From Lachnospiraceae bacterium (lineage in GTDB: Bacteria; Bacillota; Clostridia; Lachnospirales; Lachnospiraceae): a DNA stretch of 48,519 nucleotides. A program made the translations under genes and the position numbers. Below the pieces are notes generated by a model. It saw nothing but the letters and a program-made list of their open reading frames with translations, was not told the DNA's origin and did not search any database. The DNA lies in assembly GCA_024405115.1 (NCBI GenBank), contig JAKSPD010000010.1, forward strand, positions 1 to 48,519. The letters are read 5' to 3'. This document shows positions 42,035-48,519 of this stretch, one piece after another. Position 1 is the stretch's first letter; the number at the start of each line of letters is the position of its first letter.

Positions 42035-43300
42035 GTGAGCGGAGTATTAAGCATTGCAGTTTATGCATTATTTATAGCACTGATCCTGTTCGGAGGAAAG
42101 TTTGCCGGCAGGGATGGCTTTTTTGAGGAACCTTTTGAGAAGGATGCCTTAATTCCGCTTCGCGGCGTGGCAGCCGTGGGAGTCATATTTCACCACATAT
42201 CCCAGGAAGATGCCTTTGAGGACCTGACAAGGGAATTATGGTGCTTCAGGAAGGTGGGATTTCTGCTGGTTGCGGTATTCATGTTCTCATCCGGATACGG
42301 CCTTATTAAAAGCCTTAAAAGAAAGCCGGGTTACATGGACACCTTTGCACAGAGGCGTTTTCCCGAGATACTCGTTCCGTTTTACATGAACGTGCTTATA
42401 TACGGAATCATAATGCCCCATTATGTAGGAAACTACGCTCCGCTTCAGTGGGTCACAAACAGCCTGGGTCTTACAATGATGAATGAGTACGGATGGTTCA
42501 CCGTGGCGTTCTTCCTTCTGTATGTGGCTTTCTATTTTATTTTCCGGAAGGTCAAGGATATCGATAAGGGTATTCTGTACATGCTTTTTGTCGTTCTCTT
42601 CATGGGAGTGATATTCTGTGTGGGCGGACATTTCCCCTGGTGGACGGGAGAGGCCGGATGGTGGCTTGAGTCCGGTGCCTTCAGCAGCGCCCCATGGTGG
42701 AAGCAGATATATGTTCGCTGGTTTGGCGGTGAATGGTGGGTAAATTCCGTGATCGGTTTTGTCGTGGGTATGGTCTACGGGCAGTATGATGCAGAAATCA
42801 TAAACTGGTTTAAGAAGAAATACTGGGTGAAACTTGCCGGTTCTGTTGCATTCTTTGCGTTTACATACTGGCTTTTCCGTGTTGTTGACCTTAACCCGGG
42901 TTACTGGAGCGAGTTTAAAAAGCCCACGCCCGGTATCGGGGACAAGTTCCTATGTTATTTCGTGCAGCTTTTCACAACCAGTTCATTTGTTGTGATGATT
43001 GCCACGCTCCTGATGAAGTTTAAGACGTCAAACCTCATAAGCAGGTTTTTCGGGAAGATTTCGTTTGAAACCTTCCTCATGAATTATGTTGTGATCTATA
43101 TGTTCCGCTTCCTTACATTCAAAAAGGTGGACGGGGCATGGCAGGCTGTTGCGTACGGTCCCTGCAACATGAACCTCATACTGTTCACACTTGGTGTATT
43201 TGCTGTCACCACGGCATTTGGATTCATAGTTCATTACGCGGACCAGTTCCTTATAAAGTTTTTCCAGAAACTTAGCATGAAGAAAAAATCAGCCGGCTGA
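42035..43300 (+). CDS. Acyltransferase 3 family membrane protein
   Basis: A protein of about 421 residues with about ten membrane segments. The family's acyl-transfer His is in VGVIFHHISQ (about 55-60), with FMFSSGYGLIKSLKR (about 88-102) as the second conserved loop and RRFPEILVPFYMN next. Such enzymes O-acetylate or O-acylate sugars in cell wall or surface polymers. GTG 42035 is preferred because GGGGGA lies 7 nt upstream; ATG 42029 is too close to that site. A dispersed 13-mer lies in the leader (41993-42005), downstream of a TATAAT box at about 41961. Confidence 0.82.
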   Translation: MSGVLSIAVYALFIALILFGGKFAGRDGFFEEPFEKDALIPLRGVAAVGVIFHHISQEDAFEDLTRELWCFRKVGFLLVAVFMFSSGYGLIKSLKRKPGYMDTFAQRRFPEILVPFYMNVLIYGIIMPHYVGNYAPLQWVTNSLGLTMMNEYGWFTVAFFLLYVAFYFIFRKVKDIDKGILYMLFVVLFMGVIFCVGGHFPWWTGEAGWWLESGAFSSAPWWKQIYVRWFGGEWWVNSVIGFVVGMVYGQYDAEIINWFKKKYWVKLAGSVAFFAFTYWLFRVVDLNPGYWSEFKKPTPGIGDKFLCYFVQLFTTSSFVVMIATLLMKFKTSNLISRFFGKISFETFLMNYVVIYMFRFLTFKKVDGAWQAVAYGPCNMNLILFTLGVFAVTTAFGFIVHYADQFLIKFFQKLSMKKKSAG

Positions 43301-43349
43301 GGCTGTAGTTAAGCTTTGTTTTCATCATTTCCGGGATGCCCTGCGGCAT

Positions 43350-43437
43350 GCTGCCAGAAGAAATAAGGGTATGTGATAAAATGCAATACCTTGCGTCTTG
43401 CTGCCAGAAGTAACATGGGTATGTAATAAAAAGCACC
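43350..43437 (+). repeat. 50-nt direct repeat, two copies
   Basis: GCTGCCAGAAG starts at 43350 and 43400, followed each time by AA-rich sequence, GGGTATGT and ATAAAA. The two copies are about 80 percent alike. The second ends next to a GATACAAT -10 box of the following gene. Confidence 0.6.
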
Positions 43438-43508
43438 AGTATGATACAATAAAAATAAGGATGGTCAATGAACCAAAGAAACTTCCACTTAACGTAAAGG
43501 AGTGTTTT

Positions 43509-44198
43509 ATGGAATTATACGATAACCTTACAGAATTTTCAGAATTTGCACTTCCCGGAGGGGAAAAGATAAGGGTCAGATACCGTCATGATGATTATGA
43601 CGTGAGCATTTCCTCTGAGGTGGCCCAGATGGGCGACGGCGAAGGGAAAGCCTCGAAGGACTATGATGAGGCAGCGCTTCTGACCGCAAAGGAATCCATA
43701 CACAAAGTAGATGAGAAAATCATGGAGCTTATTTCAGAGAGGGAAAAGCTTGTTTACGATTATCTTCTTATGGCACGTGCGGAAAAGATGGCCTCTGCCG
43801 GGGCAGCCATTAAGGATATTGCCGTAACTGACTGGGAGGACACCACACCTGAAAATTTCATGAAGGGAAAGGAAAAACTCTATAAGAGAGTGGAACGCCA
43901 GAACAAGGTCTACAAGGTTGTACTGAATCTTTTCCGTGAACCCGGAAACACACAGTACAGGCTTACATGGCAGGCAAATCCTGCCAATGAGAAGCTAGCA
44001 TCTGAATATCCCGTTGATCATAACCAGAAGATTCCGGATTACATCACCAAAGAGGATATGTATGAGAACTTCGACAGGATGCAGGCTAAGCTTACCGAAA
44101 AGTTCTTTGCAACGGAAAACCCTGAGATTCCAAGAAAGTACCATGGACGTCTTTCAGTTGACGGACTTCCGGTTCCGGGTTACAGCTACGAGGAGTAA
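43509..44198 (+). CDS. Hypothetical protein with coiled-coil centre
   Basis: A 229-residue soluble, charged protein. Residues about 50-90 (AALLTAKESIHKVDEKIMEL, ISEREKLVYDYLLMARAEKM) are likely a long helix or coiled coil. The C-terminal part has LNLFREPGNTQYRLTWQANP and IPRKYHGRLSVDGLPVPGYS. AAAGGAG precedes ATG 43509; longer in-frame starts reach into the 50-nt repeats. I recognise no family. It is a single-gene unit. Confidence 0.68.
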   Translation: MELYDNLTEFSEFALPGGEKIRVRYRHDDYDVSISSEVAQMGDGEGKASKDYDEAALLTAKESIHKVDEKIMELISEREKLVYDYLLMARAEKMASAGAAIKDIAVTDWEDTTPENFMKGKEKLYKRVERQNKVYKVVLNLFREPGNTQYRLTWQANPANEKLASEYPVDHNQKIPDYITKEDMYENFDRMQAKLTEKFFATENPEIPRKYHGRLSVDGLPVPGYSYEE

Positions 44199-44276
44199 GA
44201 CCATCGCCCTTTTTTAAATATCCGCATACCTTTAACGAAATCCTGCGGGACATCTGAAAGAGAATTTTTTTAACAT

Positions 44277-44338
44277 GAAAACAGCCGTAAGTTTTATGGT
44301 TACCCTGGCTGAGGGCACCTATAAGCTTACGGCTGTTT
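44277..44338. repeat. Long-loop inverted repeat
   Basis: AAACAGCCGTAAG and CTTACGGCTGTTT, a perfect 13-nt pair, flank about 36 nt. A T-run precedes it. It may terminate the hypothetical gene or be a larger relative of the palindromic units. Confidence 0.6.
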
Positions 44339-44356
44339 ATGATTTATTTCGCGGTC

Positions 44357-44548
44357 AGCGGCAATATTATATTAAGCCTTTTCTCCTGCGGTTATCGGTT
44401 ATATTATATTAAGCCTTTTCTCCTGCGGTCAGCGGTTATATTATATTAAGCCTTTTCCCCGTGGTTAGCGGTTATATTATATTAAGCCTTTTCCCCTGCG
44501 GTTAGCGGTTATATTATATTAAGCCTTTTCCCCTGCGGTTAGCGGTTA
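44357..44548 (+). repeat. 37-nt direct tandem repeat, five copies plus a partial
   Basis: Copies start at 44357, 44394, 44431, 44467 and 44504, and a sixth truncated copy starts at 44541. The unit begins AGCGGTTATATTATATTAAG and ends CCCCTGCGGTT. The partial last copy runs into the stop codon of the NUDIX gene (TAA at 44546-44548, minus strand). The rest of the 44199-44545 spacer holds one long-loop inverted repeat and no gene. Confidence 0.88.
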
Positions 44549-45091
44549 TATTACCCCCTTAGCCCTTATGTAAAAGGCAAGCGCGGTCCCCATGAAGGCG
44601 TTTGTGAGCTCGCTATCGCCGAATCGGCGGAAGACGTCTTCTTTTGGAAGTTCCTCGAATTTAAGGATTTCGTCGGAGTCGAGGTTAAGGCTGCCGGTCT
44701 GCGTAAGGTCTTCTGCAAGGAACACGTGGAAGTGATTTTTAAAAAGTGCCGGGTTCGGGCTCATTGAACCAATGCACGTGAGCCTTCCCGCCTTAAATCC
44801 GGTCTCCTCCAGAAGCTCCCTTTCTGCGGCATGGATGGGTTCCTCGTCAGGCTCTGCCACGCCGCCCGGGAATTCCAGGTTCACCCTGCCCTCCCCATGG
44901 CGCCACTGCCTTACAAGCACAAAATTTCCGTCATGTTCTGCAATTATCACCACCCACTCTGGAGCGTCAATCGCAACATAGCATCCCCTGTCGCCTCTCG
45001 CTGAAACCTCATCTAATGAATAAACATCATATATGGCCGTGTGCAGAATCTTTTCTTCTGAAAGGACCTTCCATTTAAGTTCGTCGTACAT
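44546..45091 (-). CDS. NUDIX hydrolase (ADP-ribose pyrophosphatase-like)
   Basis: A 181-residue NUDIX enzyme. The Nudix box G-x5-E-x7-R-E-U-x-E-E-x-G-U fits GGVAEPDEEPIHAAERELLE and ETGF (about 75-98). The N-terminal strands (VVIIAEHDGNFVLVRQWRHG) and PNPALFKNHFHVFLAEDL match ADP-sugar pyrophosphatases. It likely clears ADP-ribose or related nucleotides. The 3' end overlaps the 37-nt repeat array. Confidence 0.87.
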   Translation of the reverse strand: MYDELKWKVLSEEKILHTAIYDVYSLDEVSARGDRGCYVAIDAPEWVVIIAEHDGNFVLVRQWRHGEGRVNLEFPGGVAEPDEEPIHAAERELLEETGFKAGRLTCIGSMSPNPALFKNHFHVFLAEDLTQTGSLNLDSDEILKFEELPKEDVFRRFGDSELTNAFMGTALAFYIRAKGVI

Positions 45092-45238
45092 GTTTTCCCC
45101 TAATACTGTTTGTAAATCAACAAATTGTATACCTGCTTAATTATTATTAAAAAAACGGCGACAGTCAATTGGAAATTGCTTCATCGGCGCAAGCCAGCTA
45201 AGGAAAGAATGAAAAAAGCTCGACCAGGGTATTATAAA

Positions 45239-45510
45239 TAGTGGGACAAAACGCATTTTCAGCCAATGTCCCATTATTAATAGTGGGACATTCGCCTTAT
45301 TTGACGTTTGTCCCACTACTCGTTTTTTAAAAACGGCCCAATAATAGTGTAATAATAGTGGGACATTCGCCTTATTTGACATTTGTCCCACTATTGAAAG
45401 GCTGTTTTTGATCTTTAAAACCCGTTTTCATAGTGGGACATTTGACATTTACGGTAGTTGTCCCATTATGCACAGTGGGACGAAGGGGCTTTTTTCATTT
45501 TGTCCCACTA
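45239..45510. repeat. Five-unit palindromic array, TAGTGGGAC arms (copy 2)
   Basis: Units at 45239-45276, 45281-45318, 45356-45393, 45431-45468 and 45473-45510 are all exactly 38 nt with a 20-nt loop between TAGTGGGAC and GTCCCACTA (minor variants). Linkers are 4, 37, 37 and 4 nt, as in copy 1. Units 2 and 3 share nearly the same loop. A dispersed 13-mer lies 43 nt upstream. The 45092-45829 spacer otherwise shows only weak -10 boxes near 45593 and 45734 and no gene. Confidence 0.92.
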
Positions 45511-45829
45511 TGCGTATATTCAGGTGAAGTGGTTGAAGTGGTAACCTAAAAGTAGACATCAGCCTACTAATTGAAGACATTGCTTTATTATAATAGTAGC
45601 GTCTGTTTTATAAAGTAATCACACCTTCAATTACAAAACACGGAAGTGTCAAATGAAATACACGCAAGAAGAACGGATGGCCGCCGCCAGTTTTATTAAG
45701 AGTTGTGTGGAAATTCCTACGTGTTTGGGTTATAATACGTCGTTGGAATTGCTCTGGCGCAGGTTCTGACTGCCCATGAATGTTTTTCGGGCACACGCAC
45801 GGGGCTGGATCATAAAATTGGAGGCAGAA

Positions 45830-46909
45830 ATGGTACCGGTAATTGACATGCATTGCGATACGGCAGGACTTATATATTCAAGGGATTTACAGGCGGCAAA
45901 CGCTGGAAAGGAAAAGAAGGGAGGCTCAGGGTACAGCTTTACCATCCTTCCCGAGGAGATGGAAAACGGCATAAGTTTCAGGAGAAACAGCCGTCAGATT
46001 GATTTTGAGAAGATGAAAAAGGGCGGTTACATGTGCCAGTGCTTTGCGCACTATGTTAGCAAGGGACTGTGCGAGCAGATGGACCTGGCTCCTTTCGAGC
46101 TTCTCACAAACATGCTTAAAAATACTGACAAGGCTTTTGCGGAAAATAGTGACCTCATCAGGCCGGCACTTTCAGGAAGCGACATTGAGAAGAATTTTAA
46201 GGAAGGCTATATGTCTGGTTTAAAGACCGTGGAGGAGGGCATTCCTTATGAGGGAAAGCTTGAAAATCTCTATAAGGCTTATGAACTGGGTGTAAGAAAG
46301 TCAACACTAACCTGGAACTATGAAAATGAGCTTGGTTTCTCAAATCTTGTTGACGGAAAGTGGACATATGACACGGAGCGCGGATTAAAGAAGACAGGAA
46401 TCGAATTCATCCTTGCGATGGAGGAGATGGGCATGATAATCGACGTGTCACACTTAAATGACGCCGGTATCCGTGACATTTTAAATACCGTAAAACCCAA
46501 CACACCCGTCATTGCGAGCCATTCAAACGCAAGGGCTGTCTGCGGACATCCTAGAAACCTTACTGACGAGTTTTTAAAGGAAATGGCAGAGCACGGTGGT
46601 GTTACGGGAATTAATTTCTGCCCCGCATTCCTTACGGATGCAAATAAGAATGCGCCTTCACCCAAGGAAAGTCACAGCCGCATTTCTGACATGATAATCA
46701 ATATGAAGCATATCAAAAACGTGGCTGGGATTGACATGGTCGCAATGGGGACTGACTTTGACGGAACAAGCGGTGTCATGGAAATAGAAAACTGTTCAAA
46801 GATGCAGTTATTGGCGGAAGCCATGGAAAAAGAGGGATTCACAATTGATGAAATCGAGAAGGTCCTCTATAAGAATGCCCTTCGCGTATATAAGGAGGTA
46901 CTTGGCTGA
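45830..46909 (+). CDS. Membrane dipeptidase (peptidase M19)
   Basis: A 359-residue zinc dipeptidase of the renal dipeptidase family. Metal and catalytic segments: VIDMHCDTAGL (HxD, about 4-14), LKTVEEGIPYEG (bridging Glu, about 131), IDVSHLND and IASHSNARAVCGHPRN (about 205-240) and VAMGTDFDGTSGV (about 304-316). M19 enzymes cut dipeptides, including those with a C-terminal D-amino acid. I chose ATG 45830 because GGAGG lies 6 nt upstream; the longer frame from 45776 has none. The stop overlaps the next start. Confidence 0.87.
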   Translation: MVPVIDMHCDTAGLIYSRDLQAANAGKEKKGGSGYSFTILPEEMENGISFRRNSRQIDFEKMKKGGYMCQCFAHYVSKGLCEQMDLAPFELLTNMLKNTDKAFAENSDLIRPALSGSDIEKNFKEGYMSGLKTVEEGIPYEGKLENLYKAYELGVRKSTLTWNYENELGFSNLVDGKWTYDTERGLKKTGIEFILAMEEMGMIIDVSHLNDAGIRDILNTVKPNTPVIASHSNARAVCGHPRNLTDEFLKEMAEHGGVTGINFCPAFLTDANKNAPSPKESHSRISDMIINMKHIKNVAGIDMVAMGTDFDGTSGVMEIENCSKMQLLAEAMEKEGFTIDEIEKVLYKNALRVYKEVLG

Positions 46910-47988
46910 TGGAAAATGCATTCCAGATAAATGACGGATTACATGAGACCGCTTCATGTGGTAATGCAATAGCATACGACAGAAAGCGCGGAATCATTTT
47001 TGCGGAGCACATGACTGGCGAACAGTGCATGTACGGTGAGTCGACAGGCGCCGTAATGTTAAGTGTCTTCCCGCCTTCACAGCCCTGGAACGTTCGTCAG
47101 CTCCAGATCGACAAGATTCCTAACGCATCAAGGGGATTTCTATGCACCTCAATATACCTTATCGGGGACGCGAAGGTAAGGATTATCTACCAGAAGGACC
47201 GCGGAGAGGGCATGGGAACTTATTATAAGGACTATGACTTCCTTACGGATACACTTTCAGAAAAAGGTACGTTTTATCTGCATACGCCTTTCGGCGATGT
47301 AAACTGCGACAACTCTAACTATGCCCGCTGCCTTGAGACCATGGGTTACGAGTGCCCGTCGGATTGTTCCCCGCTTATCAACAAAGTCACGGAGTTTAAC
47401 GGCGAGCTTTACACGGCAGTTACCCTTGACGGACCCGGTTACCCGGTGCTCTGCAGGATTAAGGACAACGTTTTCTATCCGTTTGCGATAGTTCCCGTGG
47501 TGGGGCGTTATGAGTTCAGGTGCTATAAGGATGAGAACGGAATCTACGGACTTCAGAGAAGCGCCATCGACGATACCGCAACCGGAAAGATCACGTATTT
47601 CGTTTCACGCGATGATGGAAAGACCTGGGAGCAGACTTTATTCGAGGACGGCATCCAGTCACGCCCGGACATCCTTCCGTATTATGGAAAGCCGCTCATC
47701 ATCTATAATTACAGGTCCGAACAGTCGCATGAAAACTTCCCGCCCATGCACCATCACAGAAATTCAATCAAATTCGTGTATGACGGAAAAGTTATCAAGG
47801 ACATATATTCAAAGTACGGAATAGTGGAGCATGAGACTATCGATATCTGCGGCGACCTTTACATGGCTTTCTCCGATACCTCACAGGCCTTAATGTACCA
47901 GAATAACGCCTGCTGGCACGAGGACGGCATCGAGGTGGAAAACGGAAAGGAAAAGTCCAACTGGGTAAAACTCGGGTGCATACTGTAG
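46909..47988 (+). CDS. Asp-box (BNR/sialidase-like) protein of unknown function
   Basis: A 359-residue soluble protein. VSRDDGKTWEQTLF (about 225-238) is a clear Asp box (SxDxGxTW), and VRIIYQKDRGEGMGTYYKDY with YPVLCRIKDNVFYPF suggests other blades of a beta-propeller. It lacks a signal peptide and the Arg triad of true sialidases cannot be identified. It starts on the last base of the dipeptidase stop (TGATG), so the products are translationally coupled. A role in handling a peptide or glycan ligand together with the dipeptidase is inferred. Confidence 0.68.
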   Translation: MENAFQINDGLHETASCGNAIAYDRKRGIIFAEHMTGEQCMYGESTGAVMLSVFPPSQPWNVRQLQIDKIPNASRGFLCTSIYLIGDAKVRIIYQKDRGEGMGTYYKDYDFLTDTLSEKGTFYLHTPFGDVNCDNSNYARCLETMGYECPSDCSPLINKVTEFNGELYTAVTLDGPGYPVLCRIKDNVFYPFAIVPVVGRYEFRCYKDENGIYGLQRSAIDDTATGKITYFVSRDDGKTWEQTLFEDGIQSRPDILPYYGKPLIIYNYRSEQSHENFPPMHHHRNSIKFVYDGKVIKDIYSKYGIVEHETIDICGDLYMAFSDTSQALMYQNNACWHEDGIEVENGKEKSNWVKLGCIL

Positions 47989-48210
47989 TAAACTCGGGTA
48001 CAAGCGATAGTAAGTTCAGGTACATGCGATAATAAGTTTAGGCACATGCGATAGCTAGCTCAGGTACACCTGGTAGTAAGCTCAGGTACATGCGATAGTA
48101 AACTCAGACACATGCGATAGTAAGTTTAGGTGCATATAGCTAGCCGGGCGACAAACTATAACAAGCTGGGATACATACTTTAACAAATCCAGTTACATAC
48201 TATAATAAGC
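47965..48210 (+). repeat. 22-nt direct repeats continuing from the gene's 3' end
   Basis: About ten degenerate copies of AGTAAGTTCAGGTACATGCGAT follow one another from 47987. The last seven codons of the Asp-box gene (47965-47986) match the same unit at 14 of 22 positions, so the array appears to have grown from the coding end. Later copies (after about 48130) are increasingly diverged. The 47989-48519 spacer also has two TGTAGGAAA hairpins and a promoter and no gene. Confidence 0.8.
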
Positions 48211-48264
48211 CGGGTTTTGATGGGGTTCATCTTTCCCACAGACTGGATGTAGTTAAGGAAAACT

Positions 48265-48342
48265 TGTAGGAAATGGAAGTAATGTTATGATTTCCTACAG
48301 AAAAAATGTAGGAAACACGTGTCAGCAACGCAGTTTCCTACA
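48265..48342. repeat. Two palindromic units with TGTAGGAAA arms
   Basis: Units at 48265-48299 and 48307-48342 pair TGTAGGAAA with TTTCCTACA around 17-18 nt of unrelated loop sequence and are 7 nt apart. The second is followed by TTTTTTAA and could act as the terminator of the dipeptidase operon. Confidence 0.82.
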
Positions 48343-48469
48343 TTTTTTAATGCCAGGAATTGTATGAAAATATATGAAATGACATCAAATCATATAAGCT
48401 TGTGTAAATGGGATTTCTGATTTGACCCTTTTAGGCAGATTATGCCCTTTGTGTCTGTTTTTTTACTCT

Positions 48470-48480
48470 TATGGTATAAT
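48470..48480 (+). promoter_or_regulatory. Extended -10 of a gene beyond the window
   Basis: TTATGGTATAAT is a good extended -10. The transcript would start with a near copy of the dispersed motif (GTCTTTCGCCGAT, 48487-48499). Confidence 0.5.
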
Positions 48481-48519
48481 TTTCACGTCTTTCGCCGATA
48501 TTTTTTCCCCGCAGGTGCG

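Noticed and set aside
45137-45391. 84-codon minus-strand ORF (and similar ORFs at 15082-15328)
   Set aside because: They consist of palindrome arms read in frame (repeated VPL segments) and have no ribosome binding site.

Overview
The window looks like chromosome of a Gram-positive anaerobe of the Clostridia, most likely Lachnospiraceae. The evidence is family-level and no taxonomic search was run: strong GGAGG ribosome binding sites, a DUF5688 protein, an Mbeg1-like hydrolase, a DUF3048 lipoprotein, a murC-dnaD neighbourhood, and a NiCo riboswitch of the type known from clostridia. I found no rRNA, tRNA, Cas gene, phage module or transposase.

Layout. 0-3.7 kb: a ceramidase-like gene split by an in-frame TAA, an SH3/amidase_3 cell-wall hydrolase and a coupled alpha/beta hydrolase. 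4.2-7 kb: a two-gene redox operon (CrtI-type FAD oxidoreductase plus FNR/[2Fe-2S] reductase). 7-13.4 kb: AEC transporter, Mbeg1-like lipase, a NiCo-riboswitch-controlled CDF metal exporter, a C26 glutamine amidotransferase, a frameshifted exported protein and a PrsW protease. 13.5-18.2 kb: two MFS transporters, a CDP-alcohol phosphatidyltransferase and a small membrane protein, separated by repeat-rich spacers. 18.3-23.2 kb: a minus-strand GNAT / chimeric CPBP / IlvD-type operon, then small and decayed genes (a PC4/YdbC-like remnant, Smr, a twice-interrupted membrane protein). 23.3-28.1 kb: a complete branched-chain amino-acid ABC operon (livKHMGF order) on the minus strand. 28.6-33.5 kb: two tiny genes and a 1481-residue DUF4011-type SF1 helicase-nuclease, a plausible defence candidate. 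33.6-40.2 kb: DUF3048 lipoprotein, HTH regulator, DUF5688, a HigB toxin remnant, iron alcohol dehydrogenase, murC, a cluster of five DnaA-box-like 9-mers and dnaD. 40.3-48.5 kb: D-aminoacylase-type amidohydrolase, membrane acyltransferase, a hypothetical gene, a NUDIX hydrolase, an M19 dipeptidase coupled to an Asp-box protein, and a repeat-filled tail.

The most unusual content lies between genes. Several spacers carry arrays of 35-40 nt palindromic units: constant arms of about 9-10 nt around a variable loop. Arms are locus-specific (TAGCGAAAAA, GGTAATGCA, TGTAGGAAA, TAAGTTCCAC), except that TAGTGGGAC arms occur at two places 30 kb apart. Those two arrays share the same geometry, five units separated by 4, 37, 37 and 4 nt, although their loops and linkers differ. 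A 13-nt motif, ATCGGCGNNAGCC, recurs about 11 times in spacers in both orientations (two copies with one mismatch), often beside these arrays, with further copies inside genes. Other spacers hold direct tandem repeats (22, 28, 37, about 30, about 33 and 50 nt), two of which run into the 3' end of the adjacent gene.

A second theme is gene decay: five loci are broken by a single stop or one-base frameshift, one ORF appears to be a beta-lactamase/CPBP chimera, and one toxin gene survives as a fragment. Sequencing or assembly error has to be excluded before these are accepted.
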